Shown here: in pieces, positions 34,604-43,219 of the stretch
Layout: each line of letters begins with the position of its first letter
Numbering within the stretch: position 1 is the stretch's first letter
Origin: Actinocorallia aurantiaca
GTDB taxonomy: Bacteria; Actinomycetota; Actinomycetes; Streptosporangiales; Streptosporangiaceae
DNA length: 64,000 bases
NCBI RefSeq assembly: GCF_039533685.1
Contig: NZ_BAAATZ010000017.1
Coordinates: forward strand, 1-64,000
Direction: 5' to 3'
Notes under the pieces: model-generated
Databases searched by the model: none
What the model was told of the DNA's origin: nothing
Seen by the model: the letters and a program-made list of their open reading frames with translations, nothing else
Translations under genes and position numbers: made by a program

Positions 34604-37012
34604 GTGACGAGCACACAGGGCGACGCGGCCCTGGAGCCCCTGCCGTCCCCCGGGTCGGGGGCGGTGGTCGAGGAGCCCTCCCTGCCGGGACGGATCCGCA
34701 ACCCGAGCACCCTGTTCCGCGCCCTGGCCTGCCTGGTCGGCCTCGGCCTGCTCCTGCTGCTGCCCACCCTGGCCACCCAGACCACCACCGGCCTGGAGAC
34801 CGACATCAGCCGCGGCACCGAGCAGGCGCCGCACTTCCTGCTGACCCTGGCCGGGCTCACCGCGGGCTTCGGCGTCCTCGCCGTCCCCGTCGCGTTCGCC
34901 CTGGACCGCGTCCTGCGCCGGGACATGGTCCGCGTGCTGCTCGGCCTGTGCGCGGCGGTCGTCGCGCTGGGCGTGGACTTCGCCATCGAGGGCTGGGCCT
35001 CCGCGACCGGGCCCACCCATCTGACCGACGTCCTGGGCTTCACCAGGGCGGGCACTCCCCCGCTGCAGTCCGACCTCACCCCGGTGATCGCCTACGCCGT
35101 CGCGGTGCGCCTGAACGGCAGGCCGCGCTGGCAGCTGGCCATGTGGGGCACGCTGGCGCTGGCCGCGCTGGCCTCCCTGGTCGCCGGCTACTCCACCGCC
35201 CTGGGGATGGTCGCGACGTTCCTCATCGGCGGGCTGGTCGCCTACCTGACGCTCTACGCCCTGGGCATCCCCAACCCCAGGCCCACCGGCACCGCGGTGG
35301 CCGAGGTGCTGCGCCGGCTCGGCTTCCAGCCGCTCAGGGCGGCCCGCACCGACGACGGCACCATCGACCACCGCAGCTACCTGGTCGACCTGCCGGAAGG
35401 GCGGCTGGACGTCACCGTCCTGGACCGCGACCAGCAGTCCTCCGGCCTGCTCTACCGGGTCTGGCGCGGGCTGCGGCTGCGTTCCAACCAGCCCCGCCGC
35501 GCCGTGCGGTCGCTGCGCCGCTCGCTGGAGCAGGAGTCGCTCGCCGCCTACGCGGCGACCACCGCGCGGGTCCGCACCCCGCGGCTGCTGGCCACTTCCG
35601 AGGTCGGCACCGAGGCGGCCCTGCTGGCCTACGAGCGCCTGGACGGCGTCCTCCTGGCCGACCTGCCCGACGAGGAGCTCACCGACGAGCTCATGACCGG
35701 CATGTGGCGGCAGCTGGAGCTGCTGCACCACCGCCGGATCGCCCACCGCAGCCTGGACGGCACCGCGATCATGATCGCCGGGGGCGAGCCCTGGCTGGTC
35801 GGCTTCGGCCGGGGCGAGACGGCGGCGAGCGACCTGCTGCTGCGCCTGGACCACGCCCAGCTGCTCACCACGCTGACGCTGCGGGCGGGCCCCGAGCGGG
35901 CGGTGCGCCTGGCCTCCTCGGTCATCGGCGCCCCCGCGCTGGGCGCGATCGTCCCGCTGCTGCAGAAGGTGGCGCTCTCCCGCGAGACCCGGACGGCGCT
36001 GCGCCGCGACAAGCACCTGCTGAGCTCCCTGCGCGAGGAGATCCTCAAATCCTCGCCCGAGACCGAGGTCGCGCCCGTCCGGCTGGAGCGCTTCCGGCCC
36101 CGCACGATCATCAGCATCGTCGCCGGAGCCGTCGGCGCCTACTTCCTGCTCTCCCAGCTGTCCAACGTCGACGTCGGGCAGCTGATCGTCCAGGCCGACT
36201 GGCGGTGGGCGGCGCTGGCGGCGGTGGCGGCGGGCATGTCCTTCGTGGCGGCGGCGATGATGGTCATCGGCTTCGTGCCCGAGCGGATCCCCCTGGGACG
36301 GACGGTCCTGGTCCAGCTCGCCGCCTCGTTCGTCAAGCTCGTGGCGCCCGCGGCGGTCACCGGGGTGGCGATCAACACCCGCTACCTGCAGCGGACGGGC
36401 ATCCGGCCGGGGCCGGCCGTGGCCAGCGTGGGGGCCTCCCAGCTCATCGGCCTGGGCGTGCACATCCTGCTGCTGGTCATCCTGGGCTTCCTCACCGGTT
36501 CGGGCGGGATGGGCGCCGAGTTCGCCCCGTCCCGCACCGTGGTGTTCGGACTGCTGGCGGTGGCCACCGCCGCGGTGGTGGCCGCGGCGATCGGCCCGGT
36601 GCGGCGGCTGGTGGGCCGCAGGCTGAAGCAGATGTTCTCCGGGGTGATCCCCCGGCTGCTGGACGTGATCCAGGACCCCCGCAAGGTCGCCATGGGGCTC
36701 GGAGGCACCCTGCTGCTGACGGTCTCGTTCGTACTGTGCCTGGACTTCTCCATCCGGGCGTTCGGCGATTCGCTGAACTGGACGGCCGTGGCGGTGGTGT
36801 TCCTCACCGGCAACGCGCTGGGCTCGGCGGCGCCCACCCCGGGCGGCCTGGGCGCGGTCGAAGCCGCGCTCTCGCTGGGCCTGACGGTGGCGGGACTGCC
36901 CGTGGAGACGGCGTATTCGGCGGTGCTGCTGTTCCGGCTGCTGACGTTCTGGCTGCCGGTGCTGCCCGGCTGGGCCGCCTTCACCTACCTCCAGCGACGC
37001 GGCGCCCTCTGA
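34604..37012 (+). CDS. YbhN/LPG-synthase-like membrane protein with a pseudokinase-like central domain
   Basis: The 802-residue protein has an N-terminal block of about six membrane segments, a soluble central part (about residues 235-470), and a C-terminal block of eight segments of the UPF0104/YbhN type (LVQLAASFVKLVAPAAVTG, LTGNALGSAAPTPGGLGAVE). The middle contains HHRRIAHRSLDGTAIMIAGG followed by PWLVGFGRGE, an aminoglycoside-kinase-like HRD/DFG pattern in which the catalytic Asp is Ser and DFG is GFG, so a pseudokinase is inferred. GTG 34604 was preferred over ATG 34553, because AAGAGGA precedes it. It is divergent from gcvP. Confidence 0.78.
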   Translation: MTSTQGDAALEPLPSPGSGAVVEEPSLPGRIRNPSTLFRALACLVGLGLLLLLPTLATQTTTGLETDISRGTEQAPHFLLTLAGLTAGFGVLAVPVAFALDRVLRRDMVRVLLGLCAAVVALGVDFAIEGWASATGPTHLTDVLGFTRAGTPPLQSDLTPVIAYAVAVRLNGRPRWQLAMWGTLALAALASLVAGYSTALGMVATFLIGGLVAYLTLYALGIPNPRPTGTAVAEVLRRLGFQPLRAARTDDGTIDHRSYLVDLPEGRLDVTVLDRDQQSSGLLYRVWRGLRLRSNQPRRAVRSLRRSLEQESLAAYAATTARVRTPRLLATSEVGTEAALLAYERLDGVLLADLPDEELTDELMTGMWRQLELLHHRRIAHRSLDGTAIMIAGGEPWLVGFGRGETAASDLLLRLDHAQLLTTLTLRAGPERAVRLASSVIGAPALGAIVPLLQKVALSRETRTALRRDKHLLSSLREEILKSSPETEVAPVRLERFRPRTIISIVAGAVGAYFLLSQLSNVDVGQLIVQADWRWAALAAVAAGMSFVAAAMMVIGFVPERIPLGRTVLVQLAASFVKLVAPAAVTGVAINTRYLQRTGIRPGPAVASVGASQLIGLGVHILLLVILGFLTGSGGMGAEFAPSRTVVFGLLAVATAAVVAAAIGPVRRLVGRRLKQMFSGVIPRLLDVIQDPRKVAMGLGGTLLLTVSFVLCLDFSIRAFGDSLNWTAVAVVFLTGNALGSAAPTPGGLGAVEAALSLGLTVAGLPVETAYSAVLLFRLLTFWLPVLPGWAAFTYLQRRGAL

Positions 37013-37051
37013 CCCGGTACGGGCGTCATCGAGGGCGGGGCAAAGCGGACG

Positions 37052-37068
37052 GCTCGCCTCAGGCGGGC
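37052..37068 (+). terminator. Possible terminator after the YbhN-like gene
   Basis: GCTCGCC-TCA-GGCGGGC forms a stem with one weak pair and is followed by GCCTTT. It stands about 40 bases after the stop codon. Confidence 0.4.
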
Positions 37069-37085
37069 GCCTTTACGTAGTAAGG
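37069..37085. repeat. 17-bp exact repeat, copy 2
   Basis: This copy is identical to 11202-11218 and lies between two convergent genes, directly after a hairpin. An operator function is less obvious here. Confidence 0.8.
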
Positions 37086-37126
37086 CAAGGTCGAACGGGG
37101 CAGGGGGAACTCTCCAGAGGGGCCGG

Positions 37127-37726
37127 TCAGCCCGTCTTGCGGGCCCGGCGGCGGGCGGACAGCTCGTCCCGGCTCGGGCGGGGCTCCAGGTAGGGCTCGG
37201 CGTTCTCGGCGGGCAGGTTCGCCAGGCTGCCCTCCACCTCCTGCCAGACCCGGCCCAGCGCGATGCCGAAGACGCCCTGGCCGCCCTGGAGCAGGTCGAC
37301 GACCTCGTCCGCGCTGGTGCACTCGTAGACGCTGACGCCGTCGCTCATCAGGGTGATGGTGGCCAGGTGCTCCACTCCCCTGTCCCGCAGGTGGGTGACC
37401 GCGGTGCGGATCTGCTGGAGCGAGACCCCGGCGTCCAGCAGCCGCTTGACGACCTTGAGGACGAGGATGTCGCGGAACCCGTACAGGCGCTGGCTGCCCG
37501 AGCCGTGCGCCGGGCGGATGCTCGGCTCGACCAGCCCGGTGCGGGCCCAGTAGTCGAGCTGACGGTAGGTGATCCCGGCCGCCGTGCAGGCCGTGGGGCC
37601 GCGGTAGCCGGCGTGCTCAGAAGGCATGCCCACCGCGCTGTCGAAAAGCAGGCCTTGCTCGCCGGCCTGCCGGGAGGCGAGCCGGCGCTCACGGTCCACC
37701 TTGTCCTCGCCGCTGCTCACCGCCAC
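37127..37726 (-). CDS. MerR family regulator (Rv1830-like)
   Basis: The 199-residue protein has a MerR winged helix near residues 38-105 (YRGPTACTAAGITYRQLDYW, ARTGLVEPS, then GSGSQRLYGFRDILVLKVVK). The rest forms a helix (LQQIRTAVTHLRDRG) and a domain with SVYECTSADEVVDLLQGGQG. It matches the actinobacterial regulator next to the DUF151 nuclease, as Rv1830 is next to Rv1829. GTG 37726 has GGAGG before it. The target is unknown. No metal-binding cysteines of the CueR type are present. Confidence 0.88.
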   Translation of the reverse strand: MAVSSGEDKVDRERRLASRQAGEQGLLFDSAVGMPSEHAGYRGPTACTAAGITYRQLDYWARTGLVEPSIRPAHGSGSQRLYGFRDILVLKVVKRLLDAGVSLQQIRTAVTHLRDRGVEHLATITLMSDGVSVYECTSADEVVDLLQGGQGVFGIALGRVWQEVEGSLANLPAENAEPYLEPRPSRDELSARRRARKTG

Positions 37727-37950
37727 GCGGTCCTCCGGCTTCTGTCAGCTCCCAGGTCTCCGGCAAGGGGGTTTGCCGAAATTTCCCCACGAGTGCTCCA
37801 CCAGCACGGTAGGTGCCGGTCAGGGCAGGGTCAACGTTCACCGTCGGCGCGTCGCAGAGCGGATTATTCCGGCTTCACATGCGCAAACGGCTCAGCCTGC
37901 CATCCCTCTCTTTCCCTACCCTCCCTCATGGGGGGCGGAAACGGGCGGGA

Positions 37951-37967
37951 CCCTCGGGATTCGAGGG
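37951..37967. terminator. Weak hairpin after the DUF151 gene
   Basis: CCCTCG-GGATT-CGAGGG lies 11 bases after the stop codon of the DUF151 nuclease gene. The rest of the 37727-37950 interval contains no gene. Confidence 0.35.
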
Positions 37968-37977
37968 ACCCCGCAGG

Positions 37978-38448
37978 TCAGGCTCCGCTTTCGAAGTCCT
38001 CAGGGGAGACGTTGTCGAGGAACTCGCGGAACTTCTCCACTTCGTCCTCCTGTTCGTCCGGGATCGCCACCCCGGCCTCCTCCAGGACGTCCTCGCTGAC
38101 GAAGATGTTCGAACCGGTGCGCAGCGCCAGCGCGATCGAGTCCGACGGCCGCGCGCTGACCTCGGCTCCGTTGGAGAACACCAGGTCCGCGAAGAAGATC
38201 CCTTCGCGCAGTGCCGTGATGTTCACCGTCCGCAGCGTGGCGCCCAGCGCCTCGATGACCTCTTTGAACAGGTCGTGGGTGAGCGGCCGCGCCGGCAGCA
38301 TGCCCTGCTGCGCGTAGGCGATCGCGGTGGCCTCCACCGCCCCGATCCAGATGGGCAGGTAGCGGTCGCCTTCGACCTCCTTCAGCAGCACGATCGGCTG
38401 GTTGGAGGGCATCTCGACCCGTACGCCGACGACCTCCATCTGCTTCAC
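37978..38448 (-). CDS. Bifunctional nuclease family protein (DUF151)
   Basis: This 156-residue protein belongs to the BFN/DUF151 family: MPSNQPIVLLKEVEGDRYLP, WIGAVEATAIAYAQQG, TVNITALREGIFFADLVFSN and ARPSDSIALALRTG. Plant and bacterial relatives have nuclease activity in vitro, and the cellular role in actinobacteria is not settled. The acidic tail (EDEVEKFREFLDNVSPEDFE) is characteristic. GTG 38448 was chosen over the in-frame ATG three codons later, for the GAGGAG site upstream. The gene is between two MerR genes, as in Mycobacterium. Confidence 0.92.
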   Translation of the reverse strand: MKQMEVVGVRVEMPSNQPIVLLKEVEGDRYLPIWIGAVEATAIAYAQQGMLPARPLTHDLFKEVIEALGATLRTVNITALREGIFFADLVFSNGAEVSARPSDSIALALRTGSNIFVSEDVLEEAGVAIPDEQEDEVEKFREFLDNVSPEDFESGA

Positions 38449-38502
38449 AGCGGCTCCTCGCCTCAAGATGGTCCTCTGCTCAAACTACACCTTGGAGGCA
38501 AA

Positions 38503-39171
38503 CTAGCCGCCCAGGCTGTCCTTGAGCCCCGCCGAGACCAGCGCGGTGTGCAGCGCCAGGGTCAGCCCGCCCAGCTCCCGCGCCGCCTTCCCCGCGGCCT
38601 CGTGCGCTCCGGGCGCCCGCCGCTTGAGCAGGGGCGCGATGGTCTGCTCGATCAGGGCCAGCTCCCGCTCCGCGGCGGCCCTGACCACCCTCAGATGCCG
38701 GGCCTCGAAACCGTACCCGGCCAGCCTGGCGGCGGTCCTGGCCACGGTCAGCGCGTCGGAGTCGTAGTGCTGGCCGGCCCGCCGGACCAGGCCGTAGGCC
38801 TCCAGCTCCTCCAGCTGCGCCTCGCCGATCCCGGCGCCGTCCAGCAGCTGCCGCCGGGTCAGCGCCATCTCGGCGGAGGGCTGGGAGTCGGAGTCCGCCG
38901 CGACCAGGGTGCGCGGCGGGCGGCTGTCGAGCTGCTCCTTGATCACCCTCAGGGGCAGGTACCGGTCGCGCTGGGCGGCCAGGATGTAGCGCAGCCGCTC
39001 CAGGTCCACGGAGGTGAACTTGCGGTATCCCGAGGGCGTGCGCTCGGGCTCGATCAGCCCCTCCGCCTCCAGGAACCGGATCTTGGAGTGGGTGATGTCC
39101 GGGAACTCCCCCTGCAGGCTGGCCAGGACGTCCCCGATGGTCATGTACGCCCGGGCGGCGTTCGCGCTCAC
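38503..39171 (-). CDS. ftsR: MerR-type transcriptional regulator FtsR
   Basis: The 222-residue protein has an N-terminal MerR domain, MTIGDVLASLQGEFPDITHS followed by KIRFLEAEGLIEPERTPSGY and a long dimerisation helix, RDRYLPLRVIKEQL. The C-terminal half repeats a MerR-like pattern (LTRRQLLDGAGIGEAQLEEL). This matches FtsR (Rv1828), an activator of ftsZ in Corynebacterium. The GTG at 39171 overlaps the FHA gene stop by GTGA. Confidence 0.88.
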   Translation of the reverse strand: MSANAARAYMTIGDVLASLQGEFPDITHSKIRFLEAEGLIEPERTPSGYRKFTSVDLERLRYILAAQRDRYLPLRVIKEQLDSRPPRTLVAADSDSQPSAEMALTRRQLLDGAGIGEAQLEELEAYGLVRRAGQHYDSDALTVARTAARLAGYGFEARHLRVVRAAAERELALIEQTIAPLLKRRAPGAHEAAGKAARELGGLTLALHTALVSAGLKDSLGG

Positions 39172-39695
39172 CCGTGCTGGGGGTTGGTGAGGAACACGAC
39201 CCGGAACTTGCCGATCTGCACCTCGTCGCCGCCGTTCAGCGCCGCGTGGTCGATCCGCTCCCGGTTGACGTAGGTGCCGTTCAGGCTGCCCACGTCGCGC
39301 ACGGTGAAGCCCGTCCCGTGCCGTGCGAACTCGGCGTGCCGCCGCGAGACGGTGACGTCGTCGAGGAAGATGTCGCTCTCGGGGTGGCGTCCGGCCGAGG
39401 TCCGGTCCTTGTCCAGCAGGAAGCGGCTGCCCGCGTTGGGACCCCGCCGCACCACCAGCAGGGCGGTGCCCGCGGGCAGGGACTCCACGCTCAGCTGGTC
39501 GGGAGAGCTCTCCTCCGCGGCCTCGGCGATCTCCAGACCATCGGTCAGCCCGCTGATCGAGATGGTCGAGGTCGACTCACCGGGGGTCTCGGGAGCAGGC
39601 TGCGCGCTGCGGACCAGAGGAGTGCCGCAATTGGAGCAGAAGCGGGCGCCATCGGGATTGGCGTGACCGCACTGCGTGCAGTAGACGCTCGACAT
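39168..39695 (-). CDS. FHA-domain protein with N-terminal zinc ribbon (GarA/OdhI-like)
   Basis: The 175-residue protein has an N-terminal zinc ribbon (CTQCGHANPDGARFCSNCG), a linker with a Ser/Thr cluster (GESTSTISISG), and an FHA domain in the C-terminal half (SAGRHPESDIFLDDVTVSRR and VRDVGSLNGTYVNRERI, which bind phosphothreonine). GarA/OdhI proteins, at this same genomic place, inhibit 2-oxoglutarate dehydrogenase and are controlled by Ser/Thr kinases that phosphorylate an ETTS motif; here STST in the linker is the likely equivalent. ATG 39695. Confidence 0.88.
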   Translation of the reverse strand: MSSVYCTQCGHANPDGARFCSNCGTPLVRSAQPAPETPGESTSTISISGLTDGLEIAEAAEESSPDQLSVESLPAGTALLVVRRGPNAGSRFLLDKDRTSAGRHPESDIFLDDVTVSRRHAEFARHGTGFTVRDVGSLNGTYVNRERIDHAALNGGDEVQIGKFRVVFLTNPQHG

Positions 39696-39909
39696 CGATC
39701 GGCTCGGCCTCCTACCATCGGCGCGTCCCCCTGGACGCACCCCCGCTCTGCTTGACTCCGGTCTCGACAACGCTACCGGCGGATCGTTCGGCGGTCTACG
39801 CCACCGTGCGGAACCGACTTCCGGAAAGGCTGTCAGGAAGACCGTACCGCGCTGACGGCCCTGTCGGTGCGCGGAAGATCGAATCATCGTGCCCGATTCA
39901 CTTCGTACA

Positions 39910-39950
39910 AGGGCGGCACCGGGACGTTCCCGACGCCCCGATGCCGCCCT
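39910..39950 (-). terminator. Terminator after the GDP-mannose pyrophosphorylase-like gene
   Basis: AGGGCGGCA (39910-39918) pairs perfectly with TGCCGCCCT (39942-39950), and an inner CGGGA-CGT-TCCCG stem lies in the loop. It follows the stop at 39966 on the minus strand. The remainder of 39696-39909 is the FHA promoter region and holds no gene. Confidence 0.7.
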
Positions 39951-39965
39951 GAGGTGCGGATCACG

Positions 39966-42464
39966 TCAGGATCCGGCCGCCTCCACGACCGCCGCCCACT
40001 CCTCCAGAAGAGCCGCGGCGCTCTCCTGGTCCGGGCCCTCGGCCCACAGATGGGTCACGGCCTCGGCCGGATCGGGCAGCACCAGCGCCCAGCGGCCGTC
40101 CTTCTCCACCACCCGCACCCCGTCCGTGGTGTCGACGGTGCGGTCGGCGGCGGCCTCCACCACATGGCGCATGACGCTGCCCTTGGCCGCCCACGGGGTC
40201 GGCACCGACCGCTTGAGCAGGTGCGCCTGCGGGATGCGCTCGTCGATCTGGGAGAGCGTCATCCGGGTGCGCGCCACCAGCCCGATCAGCCGGACGAACG
40301 CCGCGATGCCGTCCACCGTGTGGCTGAACTCGGGGAAGACGAACCCGCCCCGGCCGTCGCCCGCGAAGACGACCTCCGGGTCGGCGGCGGCCCTGGTCAG
40401 CACGTCCTGGGAGGTGGAGGTCCACTCGACCCGCACGCCGTGCCGCCGGCAGACCTCCTCGGCGACCCGGGTGGTGGTGACCGGCAGCGCCACCCTGCCC
40501 CCGCCGCGCTCCGCGGCGACCAGGTCGAGCAGGACCAGCAGCGCCCGGTCGTCGGAGATCTGCTCGCCGTTCTCGTCGACCAGGGAGATGCGCTCCCCCA
40601 CCGGGTCGAACCTCACCCCGAACGCGGCCCGGGAGGAGGAGACCAGCTCGCCCAGCAGGGCCAGGTCCCGGGCCCGCTCGGCCGGGGTCTCGGTCGGGTT
40701 GACCTCGTCGAGCCGGTTGTTGCGGGTCAGGACGTCCACGCCCACCCGGCCCAGCAGCCAGGGCAGGACGTGGGAGGTGACGCCTCCGGCGCAGTCCACC
40801 ACGAGCTTGAGCTCGGCCTCCCGGACCCCGGACATGTCCAGGCGGGCCAGGAGGTCGCGGCTGTAGGACTCCACCGTCCGCTGCGGGTAGCTCAGGTCGG
40901 CGATCTCGCCCGGGAAGGCCCTGCGGTACTCCTGGCGGCCGAAGACCCGCTCGAGCTTGCGCTGGGCGCCCTGGGACAGGTCCGCCCCGCTGTCGTCGAG
41001 GAAGAGGATGTCCACGCCCTGCGGGTCGCCGGGAGTGGTGCGGATCACTATGCCGCCCGCGCAGTCCTCGCGGGCGGTCTCGAACCGGGCCAGCGGCAGC
41101 GCGCACGCCTCCAGGTCCTCGACGTTGATCGCGCTGGCGGTCAGGGCGGCGATGGCCGCGCGTTTGAGGGTGCGGGCGGCGCGGGAGGCGTCGCGGGCGG
41201 TGACGACCGTCGCGCCCTTCTTGAGGGTGGTGGCGTAGGCGCTGGTCAGCCGCACCACCAGCTCCGGGGTGATCTCCACGTTGATCAGCCCGGAGACGCC
41301 GCGGGGCCCGAAGAGGTTGCGCTGGCCGCGCGACTCCCAGATCACCGAGGCGTTGACGACGGCGCCGGCCTCGATGGTCTTGAAGGGGTAGACCTTCACC
41401 CCGTTGGAGACGTAGGCCTCGGCCTCGATGACGCACTCGTCGCCGACGATGCCGTTCTCCTCGATCCTGGCCCCGGCCATGAGGTCGGTGTTCTTGCCCA
41501 CCACGCAGCCGCGGAGGTTGGTGGAGGGGCCCACGTACACGTTGTCGTGGATCACCGCCCGGTGCAGGAACGCGCCCTCCTTGACGACCACGTTGCTGCC
41601 CAGGACGGTGTACTCGCGCAGCTCGGCGCCGGCCTCGACCTTGGCGTAGTCGCCGATGTACAGGGGGCCCTTGAGGACGGCCGAGGAGTCGACCTCGGCG
41701 CCCTCGGCCACCCACACGCCGGGGGACATCTCGAAGCCGTCGATCTCCAGGTCGACCTTGCCCGAGAGCATGTCGGCCTGCGCCTTGAGGTAGCTCTCGT
41801 GGGTGCCGACGTCCTCCCAGTAGCAGTCGGCGACGTAGCCGAACAGCGGGGCGCCCTCGGCCAGCAGCTGCGGGAAGACGTCGGAGGACCAGTCGACGCT
41901 CTCGCCGGAGGCGACGCGCTCCAGGACCTCGGGCTCCATGACGTAGATGCCGGTGTTGACGGTGTCGGAGAACACCTGGCCCCAGGTCGGCTTCTCCAGG
42001 AAGCGCTGGATGCGGCCGTCGTCGTCGGCGATGATGATGCCGAACTCCAGCGGGTTGGGCACCCGCTTGAGCCCGATGGTGACCAGCGCGCCGTTCTCCT
42101 TGTGGAAGCGCACCATGTCGGTGAGGTCCAGGTCGGTCAGGGCGTCGCCGGAGATCACCAGGAAGCGGTCGTCCTTGAGCGCGTCCTCGGCGTTCTTGAC
42201 GCTTCCGGCGGTGCCCAGCGGCACCTCCTCGGTGGCGTACTGCAGGCTCATGCCCAGTTCCTCGCCGTCGCCGAAGTAGTTGCGGATCAGCGAGGCGAGG
42301 AACTGGACGGTGACGACGGTCTCGGTGAAGCCGTGTCTCTTCAGCAGCCGGAGCACGTGCTCCATGATCGGTCGGTTGATGACGGGGAGCAGAGGCTTGG
42401 GCTGGTTGGCGGTCATGGGACGCAGACGCGTCCCCTCGCCTCCGGCCATCACTACGGCCTTCAT
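39966..42464 (-). CDS. Mannose-1-phosphate guanylyltransferase-like protein fused to a degenerate phosphomannomutase domain
   Basis: The 832-residue protein has an N-terminal nucleotidyltransferase (MAGGEGTRLRPMTANQPKPL, then GTAGSVKNAEDAL and VISGDALTDLDL), a left-handed beta-helix with hexapeptide repeats (about residues 250-370), and a C-terminal phosphomannomutase-like region. In the latter the catalytic TASHNP is replaced by RTTPGDPQG and the metal loop DGDGDR by FDPVGER, so that domain is probably inactive. The product may make GDP-mannose or another nucleotide sugar, and the dead domain may bind sugar or regulate. ATG 42464 overlaps the upstream stop. Confidence 0.88.
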   Translation of the reverse strand: MKAVVMAGGEGTRLRPMTANQPKPLLPVINRPIMEHVLRLLKRHGFTETVVTVQFLASLIRNYFGDGEELGMSLQYATEEVPLGTAGSVKNAEDALKDDRFLVISGDALTDLDLTDMVRFHKENGALVTIGLKRVPNPLEFGIIIADDDGRIQRFLEKPTWGQVFSDTVNTGIYVMEPEVLERVASGESVDWSSDVFPQLLAEGAPLFGYVADCYWEDVGTHESYLKAQADMLSGKVDLEIDGFEMSPGVWVAEGAEVDSSAVLKGPLYIGDYAKVEAGAELREYTVLGSNVVVKEGAFLHRAVIHDNVYVGPSTNLRGCVVGKNTDLMAGARIEENGIVGDECVIEAEAYVSNGVKVYPFKTIEAGAVVNASVIWESRGQRNLFGPRGVSGLINVEITPELVVRLTSAYATTLKKGATVVTARDASRAARTLKRAAIAALTASAINVEDLEACALPLARFETAREDCAGGIVIRTTPGDPQGVDILFLDDSGADLSQGAQRKLERVFGRQEYRRAFPGEIADLSYPQRTVESYSRDLLARLDMSGVREAELKLVVDCAGGVTSHVLPWLLGRVGVDVLTRNNRLDEVNPTETPAERARDLALLGELVSSSRAAFGVRFDPVGERISLVDENGEQISDDRALLVLLDLVAAERGGGRVALPVTTTRVAEEVCRRHGVRVEWTSTSQDVLTRAAADPEVVFAGDGRGGFVFPEFSHTVDGIAAFVRLIGLVARTRMTLSQIDERIPQAHLLKRSVPTPWAAKGSVMRHVVEAAADRTVDTTDGVRVVEKDGRWALVLPDPAEAVTHLWAEGPDQESAAALLEEWAAVVEAAGS

Positions 42465-43066
42465 GGCGCGGATACGACTCCCTCGTTCTCGGCGCCCCCG
42501 GGGGGCAGGGCTCGGATGAGTTGTCGTGCCTGGACGGTGTAGAGGATCGCGGCCCACCAGTACAGGGCCGCGCCCCAGAGGGCGAACGCCCACCCGACGA
42601 CGCGGGCGACGGTCGCCACGCCGCCGTCGTGGGAGCCCCACAGCAGCAGCGGGAAGGCGTAGAGCAGGTTCAGCGTGGCGGCCTTGCCGGCGAAGTGCAC
42701 CGGCAGCCCGTTCCAGCCGTATCTCTTCAGCAGGGCCAGCAGGCCCGCCATGTAGACCTCCCTGCCGACGAGCAGGGCGGTGAGCCACCAGGGGACGATC
42801 TCGCGGACGGTCAGGCCCACCAGGGTGGCCAGGATGTAGAGGCGGTCGGCGGCGGGGTCGAGGATGGAGCCGAGCCGGCTGGTCTGGTTCAGGACCCGGG
42901 CGAGCTTGCCGTCCGCCCAGTCCGACAGGCCCGCCAGCATCAGCAGGCCGATCGCCCAGCCGTCGTGCCCGGAGAGCACCAGCCAGAAGAAGAGCGGCAC
43001 CCCCAGGAGCCTCGCGAGGCTCAGGGCGTTCGGCACCGTCCAGATCCGGTCCTGCATCTCTGCCAA
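42461..43066 (-). CDS. CDP-alcohol phosphatidyltransferase family protein
   Basis: This membrane protein of about 201 residues has the complete CDP-alcohol phosphotransferase motif D-x2-D-G-x2-A-R-x7-G-x3-D-x3-D: SDWADGKLARVLNQTSRLGS followed by ILDPAADR. The protein has about five membrane segments. It joins a CDP-activated lipid to an alcohol, perhaps glycerol phosphate or inositol phosphate. AGGAGG overlaps the most upstream GTG at 43078, so that start is impossible; TTG 43066 is the best start, and ATG 43057 the alternative. It overlaps the next gene, so it is cotranscribed with it. Confidence 0.82.
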   Translation of the reverse strand: MAEMQDRIWTVPNALSLARLLGVPLFFWLVLSGHDGWAIGLLMLAGLSDWADGKLARVLNQTSRLGSILDPAADRLYILATLVGLTVREIVPWWLTALLVGREVYMAGLLALLKRYGWNGLPVHFAGKAATLNLLYAFPLLLWGSHDGGVATVARVVGWAFALWGAALYWWAAILYTVQARQLIRALPPGGAENEGVVSAP

Positions 43067-43219
43067 AGCGGCTTCCACCTCCTGGGAGTTGACCTTACCT
43101 GCCAGGAGATCTCGACTCCCTCGGTGGATCGCTCCAGCCGGAAGTACCTCGCTGTTATGACACAGCTCACATTTTTCCCGAGCCGTGCAGACCGTTCCAA
43201 ATTGGCAGACTTCTCTATT

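Noticed and set aside
39752..39952. A 66-residue plus-strand frame in the FHA promoter region
   Set aside because: It overlaps a terminator hairpin, has no ribosome site and no recognisable features.
34297..42542. Very long open frames on the plus strand opposite the manC-like gene and in other frames of the YbhN-like gene
   Set aside because: They lie across real genes and encode low-complexity Arg/Pro/Gly-rich residues. High GC makes the other frames open, and they have no start sites or domains.
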